From positions 744,001 through 808,000 of the forward strand of contig JAEYRH010000016.1 in assembly GCA_023435705.1 (NCBI GenBank): a stretch of 64,000 nucleotides of DNA. The letters are read 5' to 3'. Under the pieces are notes generated by a model that worked only from the letters and a program-made list of their open reading frames with translations, had not been told where the DNA came from and ran no database searches. Of this stretch, positions 50,864-58,262 are shown piece by piece. Source of the DNA: Bacillota bacterium. GTDB lineage: Bacteria > Bacillota > Clostridia > Christensenellales > UMGS416. Both the position numbers and the translations under genes were made by a program. The number at the start of each line of letters is the position of its first letter. The stretch's first letter is position 1.

Positions 50864-51775
50864 CTAAAGGCGCAAATCAAGCTCCCACTTCTCCTCATGG
50901 ATCACTTGGCCGGTCCATGAGGTGTTCTCCTTGGTTTCGATGAGCGTGAATCCATGAGCGGCATACATCCTGCGGGACACCTTTAGCATGTCAGCAGTCC
51001 ATAGGATCACTTTTTGATATCCGGCATCGCGGCAAAAAGCCAGGGCTGTTTTGATCAGGCTGCTTCCGAAACCCCTGCCCCTGGCTTTGGGATCAACGAT
51101 GAACCAGCGCAACTGCGCGGTGTTTTCCTCTGTTTGCACAACGGCAATGGCTCCGACCCGCTGATTGTTTAACTCGGCAATCCACATTTGCTCACGTTTT
51201 GAACGGTGCGCGTGGAAAGCCCTCACAGGCTTATCGACATAGTCCACAAAAGAAGAGTTAAAACCGTAATCCCTTTTGTAGAGTTCGCTGTGGTAGCCTA
51301 TTACATAATCGACATCATCGGGCAAGTATTCACGAATCGATGCGGTTCCTCTGCTTGACAGGGCAGATGCAACCCGTTCCATCGACTGAACAAGCTCCTC
51401 CCGCTCCTGGTCAGACAAATGGCAGATCATTTGCTCGATTTGCCCGTTTGACTTGGCTTCCATCTCGGAGAGCACCGATTGGCCGTGAGCTGTCAGCTCC
51501 AGGTACTCCACACGGCGATCGCCCGGTGATGGCAGCTTTCTCACAAGTCCGCAGCCTGCAAGCCTCTTCAATTGCCTGCTGGCCAGGCCTTTGTCCATGT
51601 TCAACAGGGAGGAAAGGCGGGCAAACGTGCACTTCTCCATGCGGTCAATTTCCAGCAACAGCCGAAGTTCAGACAAAGAATAGGGGCTGTCCAATATCGC
51701 TGTGTTCAATAAACCAAGCACATTGGTATAAAACCGATTGAATTTGCGGATTCGTGTAACGATCTGTTGTGACAT
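50864..51775 (-). CDS. MarR-type regulator fused to GNAT acetyltransferase
   Basis: A 303-residue fusion. Residues 1-145 are a MarR winged-helix domain (KCTFARLSSLLNMDKGLASRQLKRLAGCGLVRKLPSPGDRRVEYLELTAHGQSVLSEMEAKS). Residues 150-303 are GNAT (NNQRVGAIAVVQTEENTAQLRWFIVDPKARGRGFGSSLIKTALAFCRDAGYQKVILWT), with the acetyl-CoA loop RGRGFG. Such fusions couple DNA binding to acetylation of a small molecule or protein. It starts at ATG 51775 and has a strong promoter whose -35 lies in a palindrome, suggesting self-regulation. Substrate unknown. Confidence 0.9.
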   Translation of the reverse strand: MSQQIVTRIRKFNRFYTNVLGLLNTAILDSPYSLSELRLLLEIDRMEKCTFARLSSLLNMDKGLASRQLKRLAGCGLVRKLPSPGDRRVEYLELTAHGQSVLSEMEAKSNGQIEQMICHLSDQEREELVQSMERVASALSSRGTASIREYLPDDVDYVIGYHSELYKRDYGFNSSFVDYVDKPVRAFHAHRSKREQMWIAELNNQRVGAIAVVQTEENTAQLRWFIVDPKARGRGFGSSLIKTALAFCRDAGYQKVILWTADMLKVSRRMYAAHGFTLIETKENTSWTGQVIHEEKWELDLRL

Positions 51776-51802
51776 ACACCCACCCACATCGTTTGATATG
51801 GG

Positions 51803-51831
51803 AAAATATACATTATTTGGTTGACTTAGTC
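51803..51831 (-). promoter_or_regulatory. promoter with palindromic operator for the MarR-GNAT gene
   Basis: Minus strand -35 TTGACT and -10 TATATT with 17-base spacing. The -35 is one arm of the perfect inverted repeat TTGACT-A-AGTCAA (51819-51831). A regulator bound there would block RNA polymerase; the MarR domain of the downstream gene is the obvious candidate. Confidence 0.7.
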
Positions 51832-51865
51832 AACGACGCCCCTTCATTTGATTGCATAAGGCTGC

Positions 51866-52162
51866 CTACAACGCCTTATTCCTTCCGTATTCCTGATCCA
51901 TCCTGCTCACAGTGACCAGGATCTGCGCCACGATGGCATAAAACTCCCGTGGGATCTCTTCCCCCACATCCATCTGGCTGAGTGCATGGGCCAGCAGCGA
52001 GTCGGAAACAATGGGGATGTTATTCGTCCGAGCCAATTCCAGCATCTTCTCCGCGACCAGGCCGCGACCAAGCGCCGTGATCACCGGCGCGCCGCCGGAC
52101 TCGCCGCTATAGGTGAGCGCCGCGGCCTCCATAATGGGTTTTCGTTGGTTCTTTTCCTCCAT
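51866..52162 (-). CDS. FlhB C-terminal-domain homologue (YlqH-like)
   Basis: A 98-residue protein equivalent to the cytosolic switch domain of FlhB/EscU export-apparatus proteins, without the membrane part. It carries AAALTYSGESGGAPVITALGRGLVAEKMLELARTNNIPIVSDSLLAHALSQMDVGEEIPREFYAIVAQIL. The autocleavage motif NPTH of true FlhB is absent. It resembles the stand-alone B. subtilis YlqH, and its upstream neighbour resembles YlqG. It follows that gene by 1 base, so the two are co-translated. No other flagellar gene is in the window. Confidence 0.87.
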   Translation of the reverse strand: MEEKNQRKPIMEAAALTYSGESGGAPVITALGRGLVAEKMLELARTNNIPIVSDSLLAHALSQMDVGEEIPREFYAIVAQILVTVSRMDQEYGRNKAL

Positions 52163-52163
52163 T

Positions 52164-53981
52164 TTATAACCTCATGTCCAGAGCACCGGCGGCAGGCTCC
52201 TGCGCCACCCGCTCGGCCACAGTGAGCGGCGAAACCGGCTTGTTGATCACTTGCGTGCGCAAGTCGGAAACACGGTAACCGATTTCCCCCATTGCTCTCC
52301 CAAGTTCGGTCATGTGGCCTTCCACGAAGCGGACAAGCTCCGGCTTTTCCACTCCAAATCGAAGGCGCAGGTTCTTCTGGCTCACATTGATCAGCGTCTC
52401 CACATGGCCCATGCTGTCAGTATCGAGCGCGATCAAAATGTTTGCCTGGTCAGCCTTCACCTTGCGCCCGCCTTTGCCTTTGTTCATCACATACAGCTCC
52501 ACAGTCTTCTGCTTGTCCTCCAGCATCACCGGGATCTGCTGATAAGCGTACTGGCTGATGTCGTGGATCAGTTGCACATGGCTGGCCACCCGCCCGAGCT
52601 GGCGCACCACATCCTGCCCGGCGGCACCCGTGCCCGTTGCGTCGGAAAGCAATTGGCTCACCTTGCCCTTCTGGTCAGTGGCAGCCTGCATCAGCTCCTT
52701 GGCGGCGTCGCCGTCAAGTTTGGCAAACAACCCGGTGATCTCCCTGAGCACCCGGCCAATCGCAGTGTCTGCAGCCGGTTGGGCATGCGCCTGGGTTGTG
52801 GGTTCGGTGATGTATTTGCCCAGCTCCGCAACCATCCGGTTTATGAACTGGCGCACTCCCGCAGCTTCCTGTTGTGGGAGTGCGGATATTAGTGCGTCCA
52901 TGCGCTCTCTCAGCTCGCCCTGCGGCAGTAATGGGCCTTCCAGCATGATGGCCACAGCTTGTTTAGCCAAGCCAGACCGTTGTAAAGCCAGCAGCACGCC
53001 GGAATTTGAGTCGGCAACCTCTACTCCAAGAGCCACCTGAACCAGGCTTTGCAGCTGGAGCACAGCATCGGAGCTGTTGTCAGGATTGGGCAGAACAGCA
53101 GCGGCAACCTGCTGAGGCACACCGGGTTTCATCTCCGCAACGGCTTGGGCGATTGGGCCGCTTCGCGCAGGCAAATCAACCGGAATGGCAGCCCGCCCTG
53201 AAACATCCGCCGGATCGTAACCGGCCGGGGCCTGCTCTCCAGCCATTGCGCTCGCGTTCTCCTGGAGATTGGCAATGCCGGCTAAAGTTTGCTGTGTGTG
53301 GGGTTGCTCCCCGGTCTGCGTTGCTGTGTATGCTTGCGGAGCGGGCTGCCGGCCGCTTTCTGCCTCTGGCAGCGGCGTGGCTGGCAGCTCCATAAGTAGC
53401 TCGGCCAGGCGCGTGAGCTCGTCGCCAGTCATCACCCGGCCATCCACCAGGCGGTTCAGGGCATCCACATTGGCCGTGTTGGCAGTGATGCGGTTGGCAG
53501 CCAGAAACACTGCCTTATCCGCCGAAAGAGATGGGAACCGCGCCATCGTATCCATTGCGGTGCGTGCAGTTTCCTCTCTCATGGGCAGCTTCATCCGCTC
53601 CATCGCGTGGGCCACCGATTGGCCTTGCTGCGATTGCTCCAGCCCCATCCGTTTGAGAAGAGCAGCACCGTCACCGATTGGGGGTTCAGAACGCAAGCTA
53701 TTTATTTCCTGGTCCATCAGTTGCATGACCAGCTGTCCGTCCATCTGACCGGTCACCCTGAGCGTTATGGTAGCCCCAGGGCTCAGGATCACATCACCTG
53801 ATGGCATGGCATTGAGCAGTGCCCCATTATCAAGCCGGATCTGCAGCCCCTCACCATCGGTCAACATCACACGGCCACGCAGAAGCTCACCGGCGCGATA
53901 TGCCGCGGCTGGTAAAACCTGCGACTGCATGTTGCGGTCGATCTGTTGCATCATTGTATTGACGACGAGGTCCACTTTCAT
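52164..53981 (-). CDS. FliK-like hook-length-control-related protein (YlqG-like)
   Basis: A 605-residue protein. ATG 53981 follows TTGGAGCAG. Residues 25-100 form a beta-rich domain (RAGELLRGRVMLTDGEGLQIRLDNGALLNAMPSGDVILSPGATITLRVTGQM). A long Ala/Gln/Pro-rich, low-complexity middle is expected to be flexible. The C-terminal 130 residues (ELYVMNKGKGGRKVKADQANILIALDTDSMGHVETLINVSQKNLRLRFGVEKPELVRFVEGHMTELGRAMGEIGYRVSDLRTQV) are the FliK C-terminal domain that talks to FlhB. Pairing with the FlhB-like gene 1 base downstream supports a shared task in export control, possibly unrelated to flagella. Confidence 0.82.
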   Translation of the reverse strand: MKVDLVVNTMMQQIDRNMQSQVLPAAAYRAGELLRGRVMLTDGEGLQIRLDNGALLNAMPSGDVILSPGATITLRVTGQMDGQLVMQLMDQEINSLRSEPPIGDGAALLKRMGLEQSQQGQSVAHAMERMKLPMREETARTAMDTMARFPSLSADKAVFLAANRITANTANVDALNRLVDGRVMTGDELTRLAELLMELPATPLPEAESGRQPAPQAYTATQTGEQPHTQQTLAGIANLQENASAMAGEQAPAGYDPADVSGRAAIPVDLPARSGPIAQAVAEMKPGVPQQVAAAVLPNPDNSSDAVLQLQSLVQVALGVEVADSNSGVLLALQRSGLAKQAVAIMLEGPLLPQGELRERMDALISALPQQEAAGVRQFINRMVAELGKYITEPTTQAHAQPAADTAIGRVLREITGLFAKLDGDAAKELMQAATDQKGKVSQLLSDATGTGAAGQDVVRQLGRVASHVQLIHDISQYAYQQIPVMLEDKQKTVELYVMNKGKGGRKVKADQANILIALDTDSMGHVETLINVSQKNLRLRFGVEKPELVRFVEGHMTELGRAMGEIGYRVSDLRTQVINKPVSPLTVAERVAQEPAAGALDMRL

Positions 53982-54190
53982 GATCTGCTCCAAAAATTTG
54001 TGCCATTGATTACTATATCGAAATAAGCCCGGAAAAGATTTACCTAACCAATACATTTATTTGATATATATGCCCATATATCGCATGCTTAAAACAAATA
54101 ACCTGATAAACCAACAAATAATGGTGTTATAATACAGAATGCTCAATCTATAGTCACTCACGATTATTCATTCTGCAAGGAGGGCTCTCC

Positions 54191-54364
54191 ATGCTAGACC
54201 AATTGCTTTCGTGTGTTCGCGGTTTGTCGCTCTTTGTGCCGCCATCGGGCAATGGGCCAGTGTGGTCAACAGACTGGATGTCTATCGCCGTGATTGCCAC
54301 TCTTGTGCTGGCAGCTATGACCGTGATCCTCATTCTTGCACAGCGCGCGAAAAGAAAAAAATAG
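54191..54364 (+). CDS. 57-residue single-segment membrane protein
   Basis: A small gene with an excellent ribosome site (AAGGAGGGCTCTCC directly before the ATG). The product opens MLDQLLSCVRGLSLFVPPSG, then has one hydrophobic helix of about 22 residues (SIAVIATLVLAAMTVILILA, residues 31-50) and a positively charged end (QRAKRKK), so the C-terminus should be cytosolic. No family was recognised. It is a single gene divergent from the FliK-like gene. The very strong Shine-Dalgarno and clean membrane topology argue for a real gene. Confidence 0.8.
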   Translation: MLDQLLSCVRGLSLFVPPSGNGPVWSTDWMSIAVIATLVLAAMTVILILAQRAKRKK

Positions 54365-54462
54365 AAATTCCTTCATTGATCTGTATCCACGCATGATGAT
54401 TGGCCGCAGCTGCAGGCCTTATTATTTGGCATGGGTTGAGCATCCCTCTGCTAAACTATGTG

Positions 54463-54529
54463 AATTTAGCACACTATTTGTGAAAAACTAGTACCAAGTG
54501 TGGCATATCTCAATTTAGCACGCTATACT
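54463..54529 (+). promoter_or_regulatory. direct repeats at the oxidoreductase promoter
   Basis: The 15-base repeat AATTTAGCAC[A/G]CTAT occurs at 54463-54477 and 54512-54526, start to start 49 bases. The second copy runs into a -10-like TATACT (54524-54529). Candidate operators for a regulator of the downstream gene. Confidence 0.4.
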
Positions 54530-54560
54530 ATAGGTGCGATTTTCCAAAGGAGATTTATGT

Positions 54561-55613
54561 ATGGAATTGAAGCTTGGCATAATTGGGTTTGGCGGAATGG
54601 CTCACTGGCACTTCATGAATGCTCCAAGGGCCGGCGTGAAAGTGGTCGCAGCGATGGACGTGGATTCAGCCAGGGTGGCAATGGCAAAAGAGCTGGGGCT
54701 GCGGGCATATGAGCAAGCCGAGGACTTATTAAATGACAGAGAAGTGAATTTCGTGCTCGTCGCCACACCGAATCATGTGCATAAAGAACTGGCGATCAAG
54801 GCGCTTCGCGCTGGTAAACACGTCATGGTGGAAAAGCCGGCTGCTCTTTCCATCGCCGAATGGGATGAAATGGTGGCGGAAAGCCAAAAGGCAGGCAGGA
54901 TCCTGACCGTGCACCAAAACCGCCGTTGGGACAGGGACTACCGCGTGATGCGGCAAGTGGTGGAGAGCGGCAAAGTTGGCCGCGTTTGTTCCATTGAAAG
55001 CCGCGTGTTTGGAACAGGCGGCGCAATGTTTGGTTGGCGCGCCTTCAAGGAATTTGGCGGCGGCATGGTGCTGGACTGGGGTGTGCATCTGGTGGATCAG
55101 TTGATGAACATGTACCCAGGCAAAAAAGTGGTCAGCGTCTACGCCAAGCTTTACGCGTTGCTAGGCCAGGAAGTGGACGATTATGACAAGCTGATCCTGA
55201 CACTCGAAGATGGCTTGACACTCACCGTGGAAATCGGCACTTATGCCTTCCGTTCGCTGCCTCGCTGGTTTGTGATCGGCGATGGAGGCACATTGAAGAT
55301 CGAGAGTTTCGATTGCGCAGAAGGCGGCTACACGAAGCCTTGCCACACAGACGCCCCCATCGCGCCCATCGTCGTGATGACAGCCGCCGGCCCCACACGC
55401 ATGATGGCGCCTCGCCCACCGGAAACCAAGGCTGATTTTCCACTGCCCGATGTGCAATCGGACTGGACAGAGCTGTATGAAAACCTGGTGGATGTGATGA
55501 ATGGCCGCGCTGAGCTCATCGTAACGCCAGCATCGGTGCGCCGCGTATTGGAAGTGCTGGAAGCGATCTTCCGGTCTGCACGAGAAGGCCGCTCCATTGA
55601 TGTAGCCATTTAG
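54561..55613 (+). CDS. Gfo/Idh/MocA family oxidoreductase
   Basis: A 350-residue NAD(P)-dependent sugar or inositol-type dehydrogenase. The nucleotide loop is KLGIIGFGGMAHWHFMNAPRAG (residues 4-25). The family EKPAALSIAEWDEMV box (about 93-107) contains the catalytic Lys, HQNRRWDRDYRVMRQVVESGKVGRV (about 123-147) follows, and WGVHLVDQLMNMYPGKKV (about 179-196) carries the second-domain His-Asp. ATG 54561 has AAAGGAG upstream. It stands alone and is followed by a long perfect palindromic terminator. The sugar substrate is unknown. Confidence 0.9.
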   Translation: MELKLGIIGFGGMAHWHFMNAPRAGVKVVAAMDVDSARVAMAKELGLRAYEQAEDLLNDREVNFVLVATPNHVHKELAIKALRAGKHVMVEKPAALSIAEWDEMVAESQKAGRILTVHQNRRWDRDYRVMRQVVESGKVGRVCSIESRVFGTGGAMFGWRAFKEFGGGMVLDWGVHLVDQLMNMYPGKKVVSVYAKLYALLGQEVDDYDKLILTLEDGLTLTVEIGTYAFRSLPRWFVIGDGGTLKIESFDCAEGGYTKPCHTDAPIAPIVVMTAAGPTRMMAPRPPETKADFPLPDVQSDWTELYENLVDVMNGRAELIVTPASVRRVLEVLEAIFRSAREGRSIDVAI

Positions 55614-55633
55614 AAAGAACTGTTACGGATGAT

Positions 55634-55663
55634 GAAAGCCGCAAGAATATTCTTGCGGCTTTC
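55634..55663. terminator. 30-base perfect palindrome, bidirectional terminator
   Basis: Every base from 55634 to 55663 pairs (GAAAGCCGCAAGAAT and its complement). It ends in CTTTC on either strand and sits between the oxidoreductase gene (plus) and agrD (minus), terminating both. Confidence 0.85.
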
Positions 55664-55677
55664 TCTTGTGAAGGTGT

Positions 55678-55800
55678 TTACTTGATCAACTGAGAGGGGA
55701 CTTTCGGCTGGTGGAACAGGAATACGCAAAGGGGCTTGGCGGAAATGGAAGCAACCTTTGCGACCAGCGCAGCGGCCAGATTCAACATCTTACCCTTCAT
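55678..55800 (-). CDS. agrD: cyclic lactone autoinducer peptide precursor (AgrD)
   Basis: A 40-residue peptide gene with AAAGGAGGG before its ATG. The N-terminus (MKGKMLNLAAALVAKVASIS) is an amphipathic helix of the AgrD leader type. The centre is PLCVFLFHQ, and the tail PKVPSQLIK is the conserved charged recognition tail that AgrB cleaves. Aligned with the C. perfringens peptide (ring CLWFT followed by HQPEEP), the ring is predicted as Cys-Val-Phe-Leu-Phe. It lies beyond agrC, not beside agrB. It has its own promoter-like region, so it may be transcribed apart from agrAC. Confidence 0.88.
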   Translation of the reverse strand: MKGKMLNLAAALVAKVASISAKPLCVFLFHQPKVPSQLIK

Positions 55801-55833
55801 GGTTTTCCCTCCTTTCGTAACGCTTATATTACC

Positions 55834-55847
55834 TGACCTGAAGGTCA
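55834..55847. promoter_or_regulatory. inverted repeat upstream of agrD
   Basis: TGACCTGAAGGTCA, 6-bp arms with a 2-base centre, 34 bases before the agrD ATG. A -10-like TAATAT follows on minus. A candidate binding site for the AgrA-like regulator or another factor; classic LytTR sites are direct repeats, so the match is not specific. Confidence 0.35.
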
Positions 55848-55888
55848 TGCAATATTCAAGTGTTTCATGTGTATATCATAATATAGAA

Positions 55889-55924
55889 GTGCCCTCTTTC
55901 GCCGTCTCAGACGCAAGAGGGCAC
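55889..55924. terminator. long hairpin between agrC and agrD
   Basis: Outer arms GTGCCCTCTT/AAGAGGGCAC (55889-55898 and 55915-55924) and an inner CGTCT-C-AGACG make a two-part hairpin. The T tract (ATTTTT) follows on the plus strand; on minus only TTCTAT follows, so read-through from agrC to agrD may occur. Confidence 0.6.
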
Positions 55925-55958
55925 ATTTTTGACGCAAATCACATCCGTCTTAAGAAAG

Positions 55959-57302
55959 TTATCCTGCCTTTTCAATGTCTGCCAGGCAATACATCGCGAG
56001 CGTCAGTGTAAACACACCATTGTCCATATCCGTTATGATATGCCCGTCATATTTTTCCACGACGCGCCTCATATTCCCCATGCCGATCCCATGAAGGCCT
56101 CGCTCGGTCTTGGTGGTCTGCAGGATGTCTCCGCTTTTATTCACCACACCATCAAACGAATTTCTCATGATCAATACCAGGTGATCATTCTTTAAATGAG
56201 AATCAATAGCCACAAAGCGCTCCTTGCCTGCAGGCAGTTTCTTGCACGCATCCAACGCATTGTCCAGCGCATTGGAGAACACGATGTTCAAGTCAATGTC
56301 CTCAACACTGATGCGGGATGGAATTGCCACATTCACGGCCATATCAATGCCCGATTTTTTCGCATCGGCTACTTTGGAATTGAACAGAGCGTCCAGGATT
56401 GGGTTGCCTGTCTGCACCTTCAACATCGAGTTGGAGACAGTTTCATTGAGTGTAAGCATGTATTGATCCAGCTTTTCATAACTTTTCATGCTAACCATCC
56501 ATTGAATAACCGTGAAGTGGTTTTTCATATCATGCCAGATGCGGTGCGTCTCCTCCTGCAGAGCGTTGCGCTCGTGCAGATGGCTGTTTAACATTTCAAC
56601 TTGCTGGGCCATCAACATGTATTTGCTCTGAGCGCGGCTGTATTCCATCAGGGCTTGAAACAGGTAAATCGCCAGGAAGCTCATGAAGATCAGCCCGATT
56701 GCTGATATGGCCAGCCATACGGGGCTGAGGATACTTTCCACCGAGCTGCCCACAAACTGTATGATCGTGATCATGCATATGGCGCTGATGACTGGCACCG
56801 TCATAATACAAAGGCTGTAGCCAAGTGGGATCCTGGTTTGATCCTTTTTGGAAAACATACTCACACCATACACAAGCACAATCAGTACAGGTTTGGATAT
56901 CACGATGCCTAACATACGATATGGAGTCTCACTTACGAAATCAGCAGTGGATACATTGAACACCAACTGGGTAATACCCACTGCCAGGGCCTCTGATATC
57001 AGAATCAGGGCGGTGAGAAGCAACGGGATCAACACCATTGCAAACACGCTGCTCCGAAAGAGAAGCAGGCTGGCAAGAATGCCTGCGGCCAAAAAAAGGC
57101 ATAGTGTCAGAACACCTGGCAGCCGGGCAACATTCATAATACTGATAATGCCGAATAATATAGCAATTGTCACAGGTGGAATCCATTTCCACCTATAACG
57201 CTGCTCGAAGAAACGGGATATGAATACATACATCATTGCTGCTTCAACCAGGCTTGCAGCCTGCTCCAGCAGGACCCAATACCATTGGCCCATCCCTGTC
57301 AC
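55959..57302 (-). CDS. agrC: AgrC-like GHKL sensor histidine kinase
   Basis: A 447-residue membrane kinase. Six hydrophobic segments fill residues 10-218, as in AgrC. The phospho-acceptor is His257 in RIWHDMKNHFTVIQW. The ATP-binding N-box is VFSNALDNALDACKKL (about residues 347-362), and the G-box is ERGLHGIGMGNMRRVVEKYDG (about 405-425), with the GHKL features of the HPK10 group. It should sense the AgrD-derived peptide and phosphorylate the response regulator whose stop its start overlaps by 4 bases. It is longer than S. aureus AgrC, mostly in the dimerisation region. Confidence 0.9.
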   Translation of the reverse strand: MTGMGQWYWVLLEQAASLVEAAMMYVFISRFFEQRYRWKWIPPVTIAILFGIISIMNVARLPGVLTLCLFLAAGILASLLLFRSSVFAMVLIPLLLTALILISEALAVGITQLVFNVSTADFVSETPYRMLGIVISKPVLIVLVYGVSMFSKKDQTRIPLGYSLCIMTVPVISAICMITIIQFVGSSVESILSPVWLAISAIGLIFMSFLAIYLFQALMEYSRAQSKYMLMAQQVEMLNSHLHERNALQEETHRIWHDMKNHFTVIQWMVSMKSYEKLDQYMLTLNETVSNSMLKVQTGNPILDALFNSKVADAKKSGIDMAVNVAIPSRISVEDIDLNIVFSNALDNALDACKKLPAGKERFVAIDSHLKNDHLVLIMRNSFDGVVNKSGDILQTTKTERGLHGIGMGNMRRVVEKYDGHIITDMDNGVFTLTLAMYCLADIEKAG

Positions 57303-58006
57303 CTCAACACTGAAATAAAAGTATCCTTTGTTTGCTTGAGATAATTGGAGCTGACGGGGATTGTCTTCCCGTTATCCAGCAAAATCTGCGATTTGCCGAT
57401 CCGCCGGATACGAACAGCGTTCACAAGATATCCCTTCTGACAACGGACAAACCCTTTTTCCGACAGATGCCGCTCTACCTCACCGATGCGGCCATAGAAA
57501 TTGTGCGTGGCATTGGAGCAAAAGAGTGAGAGCTTATGGTTCTGAGCCTCAAAATAGATGATCTCACTCAGGTCCACCCGGATTTCCTCACCTTTTTCCT
57601 TGAAACGGATGCAGTCGCATTCAATGAGCTGAAGCTCCATCATTGCTTGCTTCAAAACCTCCTCCATCATTGGTTCGGTGGCCGGCTTGACCAGATAGCG
57701 GAAAGCCCTCGCCTCGTAGCCCTTTTGCAGAAAACTGGTGCTTCCGGTAATAAAAATGACCAACACCTTCCGGTCTCGCGAACGGATGCTGATTGCGGTA
57801 TCGATACCATCCCGGTCTGCCAGTGAGATATCCTGAAAGATGATATCAAAGCCCTGTCCTGCTGAGTAACTTCTCAGCAGGTCTTCTCCTGAGGTGAAGG
57901 TTGATATGCCCGCATCCATGTTCAGATGGAACAAAACCCGCACGATAAGCTCTTTGATGATCTCAATCTGTTCAGGCTCATCATCGCATATTGCTATCCT
58001 GATCAC
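57299..58006 (-). CDS. agrA: AgrA-like response regulator (receiver + LytTR)
   Basis: A 235-residue regulator. The receiver domain has Asp8 and Asp9, phospho-acceptor Asp59 in IIFQDISLADRDG, Thr/Ser near 87-91 (FITGSTS) and Lys107 in FRYLVKPA. The C-terminal LytTR domain (about residues 130-233) contains IRVDLSEIIYFEAQNHKLSLF, GRIGEVERHLSEKGFVRCQKGYLVNAVRIRRIG and ILLDNGKTIPVSSNYLKQTK. LytTR regulators bind direct repeats and usually control agr, toxins or bacteriocins. It lies upstream of agrC in the same operon, the reverse of the S. aureus order agrC-agrA. Confidence 0.92.
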   Translation of the reverse strand: MIRIAICDDEPEQIEIIKELIVRVLFHLNMDAGISTFTSGEDLLRSYSAGQGFDIIFQDISLADRDGIDTAISIRSRDRKVLVIFITGSTSFLQKGYEARAFRYLVKPATEPMMEEVLKQAMMELQLIECDCIRFKEKGEEIRVDLSEIIYFEAQNHKLSLFCSNATHNFYGRIGEVERHLSEKGFVRCQKGYLVNAVRIRRIGKSQILLDNGKTIPVSSNYLKQTKDTFISVLR

Positions 58007-58138
58007 ATACTACACTCCTGGCTGGAAGCGCCAAAACCGCCATGGCGCATTCATATAGTTCTAGCATCCACTGCCGGCGGCGATGGCCCGGGGATGCGGC
58101 AGTCATATGATTTAAGCATTCTATTATAATTTTACCAT

Positions 58139-58167
58139 ATTGTAACAAGTGAATTCGTTTTTTTCAA
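58139..58167 (-). promoter_or_regulatory. promoter of the agrA-agrC operon
   Basis: Minus strand -35 TTGAAA (58167-58162), 17-base spacer, -10 TACAAT (58144-58139), within an AT-rich island. It leaves a leader of about 125 bases that contains GC-rich hairpins (GCATCC...GGATGC, CGCCATGGCG). Confidence 0.6.
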
Positions 58168-58262
58168 TATTATCGTTGGAAAGATAAGTATGAAAAAAGA
58201 TTATTGTCAGGATTATCTGAATGAAATCGGTATTAATGGAAAAAATGCTGCGAAATTTGTGT

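Noticed and set aside
58007..58262. A second agrD between agrB and agrA
   Set aside because: No frame with a leader helix, Cys and Pro-rich tail was found there on the minus strand.
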